From contig NZ_JAAXYO010000107.1 in assembly GCF_018854015.1 (NCBI RefSeq), positions 1-64,000 of the forward strand: a DNA stretch of 64,000 nucleotides. The letters run 5' to 3'. Both the position numbers and the translations under genes were made by a program. Below the pieces are notes generated by a model, which ran no database searches, was not told the DNA's origin, and saw nothing but the letters and a program-made list of their open reading frames with translations. Every line of letters begins with the position of its first letter. Position 1 is the stretch's first letter. Source of the stretch: Igneacidithiobacillus copahuensis. GTDB taxonomy: Bacteria; Pseudomonadota; Gammaproteobacteria; Acidithiobacillales; Acidithiobacillaceae. Positions 46,432-54,814 of this stretch are shown piece by piece.

Positions 46432-46905
46432 GTGGTCGTACTTACCTACACCATCAGCCTGGCCTTGAGCTTTGCTACTGCCTTTACTGGGGCTCGCTAC
46501 CGGCCGGGTTCGTGGTACCAGTCGCTGCGCAAGCCACCGGGATTGCCCCCGCCATGGGTTTTTCCTTTGGTCTGGACGCTGCTCTACATCCTCATGGCGC
46601 TGGCCGCGGCGATGGTCTGGCTCGCCCCCGCCGCGCCCATCCGCAGTGCGGCCCTGATTCTCTGCGCCTTGCAACTGGTCGCCAACGCCGCCTGGTCGTG
46701 GATCTTTTTTGGACGTAGGCGCATGTTGCTCGCTTGGCTGGATTTGTCTCTTCTCTTCGCCCTGGTGCTGATCGCAACCATCCTCTTTTTCCAAATCGAA
46801 TCCGTTGCCGGTATGCTCATGCTCCCGTACCTGCTCTGGCTCTGCGTGGCCTTTTATTTGAACGGTACGGTCTGGTGGCTCAACCGCGCTGTCTCTCTTC
46901 GCTGA
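46432..46905 (+). CDS. tspO: TspO/MBR tryptophan-rich sensory protein
   Basis: A 157-residue five-helix membrane protein. Signatures: RYRPGSWYQSLRKPPGLPPPWVFPLVWTLLYILM near the start and LVANAAWSWIFFGRRR, with a conserved tryptophan set. TspO binds porphyrins and is linked to light and oxidative stress control in Rhodobacter. The start is the GTG at 46432 after GGGAGGGAA; an upstream in-frame GTG/ATG lacks a ribosome site. It lies 77 bp after DUF3833, probably same transcript or an internal promoter. Confidence 0.9.
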   Translation: MVVLTYTISLALSFATAFTGARYRPGSWYQSLRKPPGLPPPWVFPLVWTLLYILMALAAAMVWLAPAAPIRSAALILCALQLVANAAWSWIFFGRRRMLLAWLDLSLLFALVLIATILFFQIESVAGMLMLPYLLWLCVAFYLNGTVWWLNRAVSLR

Positions 46906-46920
46906 CTTCCGAGGTATAGC

Positions 46921-47658
46921 ATGAATGATGTTTTTTCCCTTCTGCAGACGCATCGCTCCATCCGTCAGTTTCGTCCCGAGCCGGTCGCGGACGCCGTGGT
47001 AGAGGAGATTGTACGCTGTGGCCAGGCGGCAGCGAGCTCCAGCAACATCCAGGCGTACTCCGTGATCCAGGTCGATGATCGTGATCTCCGGGCGCAGGTT
47101 GCCCAGCTCGCGGGAGACCAGGACCAGATCCGTACTGCCGCGGTCTTTTTGCTCTTCTGCGCCGACCTGCACCGGGCGGAACACATTTGTGAACGCCAAG
47201 GCACAGCCTTTGTCGATGGAATGACGGAGCATTTTCTGATTGCCACCATCGATGCCGCGCTCTCCGCACAAAATTGCGTGATTGCTGCGGAGTCCCTGGG
47301 ATTGGGCACCTGCTATATCGGCGCCGTGCGCAATCATCCACAGGAGATCAGTGACCTTCTGCATATTCCGGCGCAGGCCTACCCGGTCTTCGGACTCTGC
47401 CTGGGCTATCCCGCGCAGGACCCTGAGGTTAAGCCGCGTCTGCCGCTGTCCGTCGTGCGCAAGAAAGACCACTACGACGCCAACAGCGAGCAGGATGGGA
47501 TTGCGGCCTACGATGAAGAGATGCGTGCGTACTACGGGCAACGTAGCAGCAACAGCAAGGATAGCTCCTGGTCGCAACAGGTAGCGGGCCTGGTGGGTCG
47601 TGAAGCGCGCCCACACATGCGGGAATTTTTGCAAAAGCGCGGCCTGAACCGACGCTGA
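46921..47658 (+). CDS. NfsA-like NADPH nitroreductase/flavin oxidoreductase
   Basis: A 245-residue FMN nitroreductase of the NfsA/FRP type: THRSIRQFRPEPV, AASSSNIQAYSVI for FMN phosphate contacts, ESLGLGTCYIGAVRNHP, and FGLCLGYPAQDPEVKPRLP. It reduces quinones or nitro compounds, or supplies reduced flavin. It follows tspO by 15 bp. Role in the stress regulon is inferred only. Confidence 0.88.
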   Translation: MNDVFSLLQTHRSIRQFRPEPVADAVVEEIVRCGQAAASSSNIQAYSVIQVDDRDLRAQVAQLAGDQDQIRTAAVFLLFCADLHRAEHICERQGTAFVDGMTEHFLIATIDAALSAQNCVIAAESLGLGTCYIGAVRNHPQEISDLLHIPAQAYPVFGLCLGYPAQDPEVKPRLPLSVVRKKDHYDANSEQDGIAAYDEEMRAYYGQRSSNSKDSSWSQQVAGLVGREARPHMREFLQKRGLNRR

Positions 47659-47772
47659 GCAAGAGATTATCTGCCAAAGACGTTCTTTCAAGTTGCTAGG
47701 GGTCTGAGCTGTGCGAATTCATCTGCCGTTGGCGTCTAAAGGCGGTGATCACCCCTTGAGGTAGTGCAATAG

Positions 47773-48027
47773 ATGCCCTATCCTCAACTTATGATGACGT
47801 ATCCTCCTGTGGATGATTGGCGTGTACGCATCAACGGTCGAGAGCCTCATCTGTTGCCTCACGTCCACGTTCAATTCCGGGATGGATCACGGGTGTCTTT
47901 GGCCATCGAAATCGGGGAATTACTCTCAGGCTTTGTGACACCGAGGAAGCGGTTGTTTCCCGTGCGCGCTTGGATAGCGGCGCGTCGAGAAATGTTGCTA
48001 GCGGAATATCGGAGGCTGAATCCATGA
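47773..48027 (+). CDS. DUF4160-like protein
   Basis: An 84-residue protein with the pattern WRVRINGREPHLLPHVHVQFRDGSRVSLAIEIGELL, resembling DUF4160. These genes are usually paired with DUF2442 proteins, as here, in toxin-antitoxin-like pairs. The stop overlaps the next start as ATGA. Activity has not been shown for the family to my knowledge. Confidence 0.65.
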   Translation: MPYPQLMMTYPPVDDWRVRINGREPHLLPHVHVQFRDGSRVSLAIEIGELLSGFVTPRKRLFPVRAWIAARREMLLAEYRRLNP

Positions 48028-48473
48028 ACCATGCACCACAAATTCGTAAAATCGAGATCACCGGGCCATTCCAGGCCACCATTGAGTGGTCGACTAGAGA
48101 AACTTTTGTGACAGATCTGGTCAGCACTATCGGTGCCAAACGGGAAGGAGACCCCTTTGCCGCTCTCCGCGATCCGGCGATTTTTGCGCAAGTCCAGAGC
48201 GATGACTGGGGAGATGGCCTGAGTTGGCCGGGCGGGCTGGATTTGGGGGCAGACCAATTGTATAGCCTGGGTCGCCAGCAGGCAGGCCTGCCGACCCGCG
48301 AGGACTTCGCTGGCTGGATGGAGCGGAACCGACTCAGCCTGAATCAGGCTGCCCAGGCTATTGGTATGACCCGCCGGATGATTGCCTACTATAAAAGTGG
48401 GGCCAGACCCATACCAAAGACGGTTTGGCTGGCCTGCATCGGCTACGAATCCCTGCAACACGAGGCTGCATGA
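48024..48473 (+). CDS. DUF2442 plus helix-turn-helix protein
   Basis: A 149-residue protein: an N-terminal DUF2442-like domain (residues 5-80, RKIEITGPFQATIEWS, FAQVQSDDWGDGLSWPGG-type) and a C-terminal XRE helix-turn-helix (LSLNQAAQAIGMTRRMIAYYKSGARPIPKTV). It is translationally coupled to the DUF4160-like gene. An autoregulatory antitoxin role is likely by analogy. Confidence 0.75.
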   Translation: MNHAPQIRKIEITGPFQATIEWSTRETFVTDLVSTIGAKREGDPFAALRDPAIFAQVQSDDWGDGLSWPGGLDLGADQLYSLGRQQAGLPTREDFAGWMERNRLSLNQAAQAIGMTRRMIAYYKSGARPIPKTVWLACIGYESLQHEAA

Positions 48474-48703
48474 TCCAATGCGGAATAGACGATTATGCAG
48501 CGGAAGCTATCATTCAAAGATGGGTCTGTATGTTTGACAGTCGTGTTTTCTAGGCGAAAAGCGGATAGGATAACTAACAGATTTCTTCGCCGAAAAGTTT
48601 CCAGATACCCAACGTTCAGAAGACGTATCTTTTGGGAAAATGGGTGTCTCCCGGATTTCATTGTTGGTTTTTCAGCAGCATCTTAGGATATTGGAAGAAT
48701 TCA

Positions 48704-49080
48704 ATGGCTACCATTCTGGAGTATTTTGATACTGACTGGACACTAGTACTGGCAATGCATCTTCCGTGAACTCTTGCCACCAGAGACGGTGTCGTGCTTG
48801 CAAACTTAATTGCCAAGATTGCTTATGATTTCGAAGCAAACTCAAAGTATTGGTATTTCTATTTACCAGGAAATAATGGGTTGTCTCAGTGCTTAGAGCA
48901 CACTCTTACACTCATCGGAACCGGAACATTGATGTCTCAGATCCAGGGGAGACACTATCCATGTGGAAACGGGACACTCTGAATACTCTGAGCGACAATC
49001 GAGCGCGACTCTTCAGCTCACGAGAAGAGCTCAATTCTATCTCCATTTTGATCTCACAATGGCGCAAAGAGCATCACTAG
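48704..49080 (+). pseudogene. Decayed gene preceding a TIR gene
   Basis: From an ATG at 48704 the frame reads MATILEYFDTDWTLVLAMHLP, hits TGA at 48767-48769, and continues LATRDGVVLANLIAKIAYDFEANSKYWYFYLPGN. Near 48930 it shifts frame and runs to a natural-looking end at 49080 (...EELNSISILISQWRKEHH). The parts join into one coherent protein, so one stop and one frameshift have broken it. I do not recognise the family. It sits 10 bp before the TIR remnant, suggesting a former two-gene defence module. Confidence 0.55.
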
Positions 49081-49090
49081 TTGATAAATT

Positions 49091-49603
49091 TTGAATGCGA
49101 GATTATTTCTGTATATCTGTGATCGAGAGCATGCCCGAAGTCGCCCCGCGAGCGAGAAACCGCTCGCCTTTATTTCACACGACTCCCGTGGCAAGGATTC
49201 TTTTGTTCGAGAGCTCGCACATAAGCTTGCAAAAAATTTCTGCACAGTGTGGTACGATGAGTTCTCATTGAAGGTAGATGATAGCCTTTGATCAAGCATA
49301 GAGCGTGGACTTCGTGAAACTAACAAATGCATTGTTATTTTGTCACATAATTTTCTATCAAATGATGGCTGAGGACACGCGGAGTTCGACTCAATTCTTG
49401 CTCGGAAGATATTCGGAAATAAGACCGTGATACTGCCCGTTTGGCTAAACGTTGATGCCAGAGAAGCGCACAATTATAGCCACATTTATCTGATAAATTT
49501 GGAATATCCGCCGCATTTGGCATACATGACTTGGCCGGCTGATTTCCCAATGCTGTTAAAAGTTCGGCTTAATGAGCCAAAGGCACAAATGACATTCGGT
49601 TAA
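49091..49603 (+). pseudogene. TIR-domain protein remnant
   Basis: The frame encodes a TIR domain: LAFISHDSRGKDSFVRELAHKL, CTVWYDEFSLKVDDSL, then TGA at 49289-49291, SSIERGLRETNKCIVILSHNFLSNDG, a second TGA at 49370-49372, and GHAEFDSILARKIFGNKTVILPVWLNV. Bacterial TIR proteins are often NAD-cleaving defence effectors; a Glu in the catalytic position remains (AEF). Both stops are one transition away from Arg and Trp codons. It is clearly decayed in this genome. Confidence 0.75.
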
Positions 49604-49809
49604 AAAATCTTAACCCTATATGTGATGACTTTCATTGAGGAAAAGTGTATGCTGCCGACCATCAGGGCCAACGACGGTGGATGGCGGCTATTTGGATAAA
49701 TAACCGAGGCATTCAACAGGATTACTTTCAGAATATTTTCATCTGATTGGACAAACGTCTACAGTTTTTTAACGAACAGCGTGCAGAAGCTAGTCGTTAT
49801 ATGAATTCA

Positions 49810-50472
49810 TTACTTGAATTCTCCAAATTCTTTGTTTTTTCGGCATTTATACCAGAGTATAGTAGAATTTGTAAACCGATTGAAAGAAAAAATGTAGACA
49901 ACAAAAAAAACGAACATAAAAAATATATCAGAATAAAATTCTATTGTATATTTAAAATTTAGATCAATTCGAGTTGCGACTTTCGATTTAGACATAATAA
50001 ACCCAGCAAGAAAAGATCCTAAAAATAAAAATACAAAAACAAATATAGTAATTATCCCAGATTCCACTGCAGATCTCTTGGAGTTTTCTCTTATTGTTTC
50101 CCCCGGTCTTTTTGACTTAGCGCAAAATACTGCCAGAAATTGATTTCCAGTGGTTGCCATTACAAAATTGTATACTGATAGTTGATCAAGCCTGATCCTG
50201 TAACCGGTCCAGATATTGATCAGAGATTCTGTTACTATCTGATCACAAAGGGCTTTTTGTTCATCGCTAAGGTTTACATTGCTGCTACCGACGAGCTTCT
50301 CAATAATATTTAAATTTGTATCCGATTTAGATATTTTTATTCTATATATTTTTCCTGAAGATAGAAGATTAATTACATTAAAGATAACAATAAATACGGC
50401 AACTAAAACCAAATCTAGAAATGAAGTAAATGAATTAATGTTTTTTAGAAAGTCTAAAAATAACGCACCCAT
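49810..50472 (-). CDS. Unknown AT-rich membrane protein
   Basis: A 220-residue open frame with three or four hydrophobic segments: residues about 15-40, 140-165 and 180-205. Between the first and second lies a soluble part of about 100 residues (RIKISKSDTNLNIIEKLV...LINIWTGYRIRLDQLSVYNFV). Base composition is strikingly AT-rich compared with neighbours, as is typical of transferred defence or phage accessory genes. I recognise no family. It sits beside the TIR remnant, so it may be the surviving part of the same island. Confidence 0.5.
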   Translation of the reverse strand: MGALFLDFLKNINSFTSFLDLVLVAVFIVIFNVINLLSSGKIYRIKISKSDTNLNIIEKLVGSSNVNLSDEQKALCDQIVTESLINIWTGYRIRLDQLSVYNFVMATTGNQFLAVFCAKSKRPGETIRENSKRSAVESGIITIFVFVFLFLGSFLAGFIMSKSKVATRIDLNFKYTIEFYSDIFFMFVFFVVYIFSFNRFTNSTILWYKCRKNKEFGEFK

Positions 50473-50721
50473 GAAATAATTCCTTTAAAAATTTCTTGAC
50501 GCATTGATTGCCGAGAAAGTTTTTCACTTACCCGATTTTGAATATCTGGAATTTATCGAGTTAACCTAAATTACTGCATCTTAACTCCGTTTGTCAATAT
50601 CAAGCTCGCAGTTAAAATTGGCACTCTGACCTGCAGGCTGCTTCGGAGCACCACCAATCATTCTCGTCGAAGAGTAATCCAACCCAGCATCCGCCTCCAG
50701 TCTCAAGCACCCCTTGCAGAG

Positions 50722-51135
50722 TTACACTCCGCCATGCGCCTCCCAGAACTCTGCTGGGGTGACAACAGAGTAACGATCGGCTAACGCCAGAAGATCTTTG
50801 ACCCCAGTAATGAGATAGTTTACACCCGACGACTTTAATGCGGTCAGCGGAGTATGCAGCACCGGTCGACCCTTGTCGTAGCGCAAGTGCGGATCGAGCC
50901 CAGGTAGGGGGTGATCAGTTCTGCTTGGATAGGCATAATATCGACCAGATCGCTCATCTCGGTCGCAATCAACCCATGGCGGTGCGCCAGTCGAGGCAGT
51001 ACCCGCCGAAGGTCTTCGAGGATATAGTCTGACAACAGCACCTCTGACAGAAGCATGTCGCCACGCAGCCAGAATCTTGCCCGACACACTGGCGGGCTAG
51101 GCAATGCCAGAAAGCAGCATGTTGGTGTCCAACAT
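50722..51135 (-). pseudogene. PIN-domain toxin remnant
   Basis: On the minus strand from 51135 the frame reads MLDTNMLLSGIA, then a stop, then PASVSGKILAAW; a frameshift leads to LLSEVLLSDYILEDLRRVLPRLAHRHG, and a second shift gives VLHTPLTALKSSGVNYLITGVKDLLALADRYSVVTPAEFW. Together these make a PIN nuclease with the DTN start and GDKDLL-like end, of the toxin family, but broken in at least three places. No antitoxin was recognised beside it. Confidence 0.6.
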
Positions 51136-51271
51136 CGCCCGCAATGCCGCCAGGTGTGATTAGCGGTTCTCATAGGAGACGCAGTCAACTGTCCTCCTTG
51201 AAGGCATCGATTGTGAGAAAGTCATATCTGTGACATGGTGTTTTCAGTCCAACCTTCCTGAGATCCGTCAC

Positions 51272-51715
51272 ATGCATATTTGGGTGGATGCCGACGCTTG
51301 TCCCAACGTCATTAAAGAAATCCTGTATCGCGCCAGCGAGCGCTTGAAGCTACCCTTGACCCTGGTAGCCAATCAGCCTCTGCGCGTACCTCGCTCTGCC
51401 TTTATCCGTACTCTGGTCGTGCCAAGGGGCTTTGATGTGGCCGATGAGGAAATTGTCCGGCAAATCGCGGCAGGCGATCTGGTAATCACTGGCGACATTC
51501 CGCTAGCCGCCGCCGTGCTGGAGAAAAGTGGCTATGCTCTGAGCCCGCGTGGGGAGCGATATTCCCCCGAAACCATCCGCGAGCGCTTGCGGATCCGTGA
51601 CATGATGGAGCAACTGCGCGACTCTGGAGTGCACACAGGGGGCCCCACTGCACTCAGCCACGCCGATCGGCAGGCATTTGCAAATGCACTAGATCAGCTA
51701 CTACCCCGCGCTTGA
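51272..51715 (+). CDS. YaiI/YqxD family protein (UPF0178)
   Basis: A 147-residue UPF0178 protein: IWVDADACPNVIKEILYRASERL, VVPRGFDVADEEIVRQIAAGDLVITGDIPLA, LSPRGERYSPETI. The fold is NYN/PIN-like with acidic residues, suggesting nuclease activity, not demonstrated to my knowledge. The ATG at 51272 starts directly at the conserved MHIWVDADACP. Confidence 0.9.
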   Translation: MHIWVDADACPNVIKEILYRASERLKLPLTLVANQPLRVPRSAFIRTLVVPRGFDVADEEIVRQIAAGDLVITGDIPLAAAVLEKSGYALSPRGERYSPETIRERLRIRDMMEQLRDSGVHTGGPTALSHADRQAFANALDQLLPRA

Positions 51716-51767
51716 TTCTTTGGTGGCACTGATCCACCCAGCTTGCCGGAACTCTTTTTACTTGATT

Positions 51768-51789
51768 ACATACCGTTCGGTTGGTATGT
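51768..51789. promoter_or_regulatory. 22-bp inverted repeat, TetR-like operator
   Basis: Perfect arms ACATACC and GGTATGT enclose GTTCGGTT. It lies 31 bp upstream of the AhpD-like gene start, where such sites commonly bind TetR regulators. No TetR gene is in the window. No T-run follows, so a terminator is unlikely. Confidence 0.55.
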
Positions 51790-51820
51790 TGTCTTCTCCA
51801 ATCTAACGGAGGATCATCTC

Positions 51821-52357
51821 ATGGCAACACTTCATCTTACCGATCCCAAAGACGCACAGGGCGAGTTGGCGGAGCTCTATGCGGCCATCACCCAATCCTT
51901 CGGAGGCGTGCCTGAGGGGCTGCAGCTCTTCGGTGTCAGCCCCAAACTCTTGCAGATTCAGATGCAGACCCTTGGCTATTTCGGCCAGCACCCGCGGCTT
52001 TCCGCCAATTTTCTGGCGATGCTGCGCTACATCCTGTCAGAGGACGGAAATTGCCAATTCTGTATTGGCTTCAATAAATCGCTTCTGTTGAATGCGGGAC
52101 TTTCAGCGGAAGCTATCGCCAAGGCCCGCGAGCATCCGTTGGAAGGACCTCTGGAGAAGCGGGAGAATCACTTGTTGGACTATGTGCTTCGTGCGGTGCG
52201 TAACCCGCATAGCGTGAAGAACGAAGAAATTGCTGCACTGCGCGCGCTGGACTGGAGCGATCAGGACATCTTCGACGCCGTCGCGCACGGGGCGCAACAC
52301 ACCGCCATCGACATCATCTTCGAGACCTTCCGCGTCGCGCCCATGCCCGCTGCGTAA
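51821..52357 (+). CDS. AhpD-like carboxymuconolactone decarboxylase-family protein
   Basis: A 178-residue all-helical CMD/AhpD protein with the redox pair in CQFCIGFN and a nearby acidic residue. Such proteins reduce peroxides or act as disulfide oxidoreductases. The ATG at 51821 has a CGGAGG site. The 22-bp inverted repeat upstream suggests repression by a TetR protein responding to an electrophile or oxidant. Confidence 0.85.
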   Translation: MATLHLTDPKDAQGELAELYAAITQSFGGVPEGLQLFGVSPKLLQIQMQTLGYFGQHPRLSANFLAMLRYILSEDGNCQFCIGFNKSLLLNAGLSAEAIAKAREHPLEGPLEKRENHLLDYVLRAVRNPHSVKNEEIAALRALDWSDQDIFDAVAHGAQHTAIDIIFETFRVAPMPAA

Positions 52358-52395
52358 TCAGCCTGCCCCGGACCCGCACTGCGGGCCCTGGGCTG

Positions 52396-53127
52396 CTATT
52401 GCGTCACCAAGGGCCGGATGGCGCCAAACCCGCCATCCACCGCCAGAATCTGTCCGGTAATCTGCTCTGCCGACAGTAAGTACAGAATGGCCTGAGCGAC
52501 TTCCTCAGGCGAAATCAGCGAAGCCAATGGATACTGCTGGCGGGCGAGATCCCGCGCGCGCTCATTGCGCAGGATGTGCGCTGCGGCCGGGCTATCCATC
52601 AGACCGGAACGCACGGCATTGATGCGAATCTGGTCGCGTGCATGGGTGGCAGCGGCGGCTAGCACCAGGGATTCCAAGCCGCCCTTCGCCGCCGCTACCG
52701 CTTCGTGAAAGGCAACACCAATGTCCGCCACTACGGACGAGACAAAGACAGCGGCTCCGCCACCACCGGCTTTTCGTCGGATATTCACGAAATTCCGCAG
52801 GAGGAAAAAGGCGGAATCGAGGTTGGCGGCCAGACACTGGCGATACGCTGCTTCCGAAGTCTGGGCCAGCCCCGCCAGCAGGAATGAGCCTGCCAAATGC
52901 GCCAGGGCATCCGGGACCAGATCCTGCCGCGCGAGCTCCGCGAAAACGGCCTCCGCGCCGGCCGCAGTGGATACGTCCGCCTGCAGCCAGAGATCCTCTT
53001 TATCCCAGTCTTCTGGTCTCAATTTGCGGGATACGGCAATCACCCGCCAGTTGTCATCGCGCGCCTGGCGGATCAGTTCCGTGGCCAGCGAACCCGAAGC
53101 TCCAGTAACCAGTAGTGATCGTTCCAT
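52396..53127 (-). CDS. Degenerate short-chain dehydrogenase in the PYP operon
   Basis: A 243-residue SDR with the cofactor glycine motif TGASGSLATELI and the late NAVRSGLMDSP and GQILAVDGGFG segments. The catalytic YxxxK is altered: the segment AVAAAKGGLESL keeps Lys but has Val where Tyr should be. The upstream Ser is present in VFVSSVVAD. Either it has a changed chemistry or it only binds ligand. It is the last of four overlapping genes that begin with PYP. The ATG at 53127 is immediately after AGGAGG. Confidence 0.85.
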   Translation of the reverse strand: MERSLLVTGASGSLATELIRQARDDNWRVIAVSRKLRPEDWDKEDLWLQADVSTAAGAEAVFAELARQDLVPDALAHLAGSFLLAGLAQTSEAAYRQCLAANLDSAFFLLRNFVNIRRKAGGGGAAVFVSSVVADIGVAFHEAVAAAKGGLESLVLAAAATHARDQIRINAVRSGLMDSPAAAHILRNERARDLARQQYPLASLISPEEVAQAILYLLSAEQITGQILAVDGGFGAIRPLVTQ

Positions 53128-53138
53128 GTTGTGCCTCC

Positions 53139-54473
53139 TTACACGCGCCTTGCCTGCACCAAAATATGTCGCCAATGGGCGTACAAGTCGCCTCGTCGAA
53201 TCTTGCCAGTTGCGCCCTGCCAGACGCTCCATTGTTCCGGGGGCAAGAGAAAGAGCGGATAGCGTTCGTGCCAGCGCAGCCTGCGCCAGAGCGCGGGGGG
53301 CGCCGACGCCAGAGCCGTAAGACGCCGGGATCCCGGCGCACCCAGGATCAGCGCCTCCAGATCGGGATACTGCGCCTGCAGGCGCAACTCTTCGTTCTCT
53401 GGCTGCACGCCGCGACCATCCGCCAACTTGAACGCGGCATCGATGCGCCCCTGCCATTGGAAACCATGCCCATCGGACAAGGCGACGACACGATCACCGC
53501 TATCAACCCAGCCCTGCGCATCCTCTAGATCCTCCCAGCCCTGACCATTCCAGCGCCCCATTGCCCGGCCCGGCGAGCGATAGCGCAGGCTTTCTCGCAG
53601 CTCCAGCTCAGTCTGCGGCAGCCGCGAACCGACATAGGCGACCGAGAACACGCCCGGCTCGCCCAATAAGATTCCGGGTCCCGCCTCGCTTTGCCCATAC
53701 CCCACCCGCACGGCGCTGCCGAGCAGACGTTGGGCCAGACTGGCATCCACCGCCGCCCCGCCGATGATTCCACCCTGCAGCGCAGAGATGCTTGGATTTG
53801 GGAGGAGCTGGGCAATGCGAGGTACCGTAAACAGATGCGTGAAAGACTCATGACGGATCTCGCTGAGCGCAGCGACGCGCAGCTCCGTACCCGCCGCCAC
53901 TGCCGGCAGGAGCTCGAGAACGCCGGCAAAAATATGTGCCCAAGACAAGGTGTTGCGGACCAGGCTGCTGCGGTCGAGATCCAGCGCTGGGGCGTGCTGC
54001 TGCAGTTGCCACAGCAGCGCGTCATACCCCAGACCATAAGCGCTACCCGGCCCCACACTCGCAGAGGTCCAGAAAATGCTGGCCAGGTCTTCCGGATCGG
54101 CAACGGGCTGCGCCGCAGGATGCCAGTGCTCGCGCAGCGCGCCATCCTGCCAGAGCACCATGAGCTGTGGCGCGAGCAGCCGCAAGCGCCGCTCCAGCTC
54201 CATCTCTGGTAACGGTGGCAGCGGACAGAACACCCAGTTTCCCTGCCAGGCGGCGAGCCAATACGCCAGAAAGGCCGGACTATTGGGCAGCATGACGGCG
54301 ATCCGCGAACGCGGGGCCAGGCGCTGGCGCCAACGCTGTCGCAAACGCAAGGCCCACGCAAGAAGCGCAGGACCCGGCCAACCATGGCTCGCGCCAGCCA
54401 CCCGCCAATCCAGAATGAAACCCGACTCAAGACCGGCACGCAGGAGCTGCAGTAGCTCCCGGCGCGCATTCAC
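53139..54473 (-). CDS. Adenylate-forming (AMP-binding) ligase, candidate PYP chromophore ligase
   Basis: A 444-residue acyl/aryl-CoA-ligase-like enzyme, shorter than the 500-550 typical. Late motifs are good: YGQSEAG, VDSGDR, GRIDAAFKLADGRGVQPENEE, and the catalytic Lys in ATGKIRR. The early phosphate loop (normally TSGSTGKPK-like) is degenerate: FWTSASVGPGSAYG. In known systems PYP needs 4-coumaroyl-CoA made by a ligase encoded nearby, so this is the best candidate for its chromophore activation. It starts with GTG overlapping the stop of the 114-residue gene (GTGA). Confidence 0.72.
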   Translation of the reverse strand: MNARRELLQLLRAGLESGFILDWRVAGASHGWPGPALLAWALRLRQRWRQRLAPRSRIAVMLPNSPAFLAYWLAAWQGNWVFCPLPPLPEMELERRLRLLAPQLMVLWQDGALREHWHPAAQPVADPEDLASIFWTSASVGPGSAYGLGYDALLWQLQQHAPALDLDRSSLVRNTLSWAHIFAGVLELLPAVAAGTELRVAALSEIRHESFTHLFTVPRIAQLLPNPSISALQGGIIGGAAVDASLAQRLLGSAVRVGYGQSEAGPGILLGEPGVFSVAYVGSRLPQTELELRESLRYRSPGRAMGRWNGQGWEDLEDAQGWVDSGDRVVALSDGHGFQWQGRIDAAFKLADGRGVQPENEELRLQAQYPDLEALILGAPGSRRLTALASAPPALWRRLRWHERYPLFLLPPEQWSVWQGATGKIRRGDLYAHWRHILVQARRV

Positions 54474-54814
54474 GCCGACCCCTCCACATTGTCGGACTGC
54501 GCTTCATCCACGGCAGCCAGATAGCGGCGCAGACAGTGCTGCACACCCAGCACCAATGCCTGAGGGAGCTTGGCTTCCAGTTGGGCGATGCGTCCATCGA
54601 CAAGTTGCAGCAGCCGAGTCTGCTCCGAGCTCAGAAACGCCCTGCCGTCCCCCTGATAAGCATTGTTGAGGAGCTGCCACAGGCTTTGCAGACAGAAATA
54701 CAGCAGAAGATCCTGTTCGTCGCGCAGTCCCGACGTTTGAAATTTCTGTTGTCGCAGCGCGTCGAGAGCCAGCAGCAAGGCTTCCTCGGACTGTGGCTGC
54801 AGTTGCGCGCTCAT
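54470..54814 (-). CDS. Unknown 114-residue helical protein in the PYP operon
   Basis: A mostly helical, Leu/Gln-rich, acidic protein with one hydrophobic stretch (LLLYFCLQSLWQLLNNAY) and no recognised motif. It overlaps PYP (ATGA) and the ligase (GTGA), so all three are translationally coupled. It may be a PYP partner or acyl-carrier-like adaptor, but no conserved phosphopantetheine Ser motif is visible. Confidence 0.65.
   Translation of the reverse strand: MSAQLQPQSEEALLLALDALRQQKFQTSGLRDEQDLLLYFCLQSLWQLLNNAYQGDGRAFLSSEQTRLLQLVDGRIAQLEAKLPQALVLGVQHCLRRYLAAVDEAQSDNVEGSA

Noticed and set aside
46225..47691. 488-residue open frame on the minus strand
   Set aside because: It is antisense to DUF3833, TspO and nitroreductase genes that have clear families, and its composition (Gln/Arg/Gly runs) is that of a shadow frame.
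49289..49372. TGA recoding (selenocysteine or Trp) in the TIR gene
   Set aside because: No SECIS-like context is evident, the adjacent genes also carry a stop and frameshifts, and normal genes here use TGA as stop; decay is simpler.
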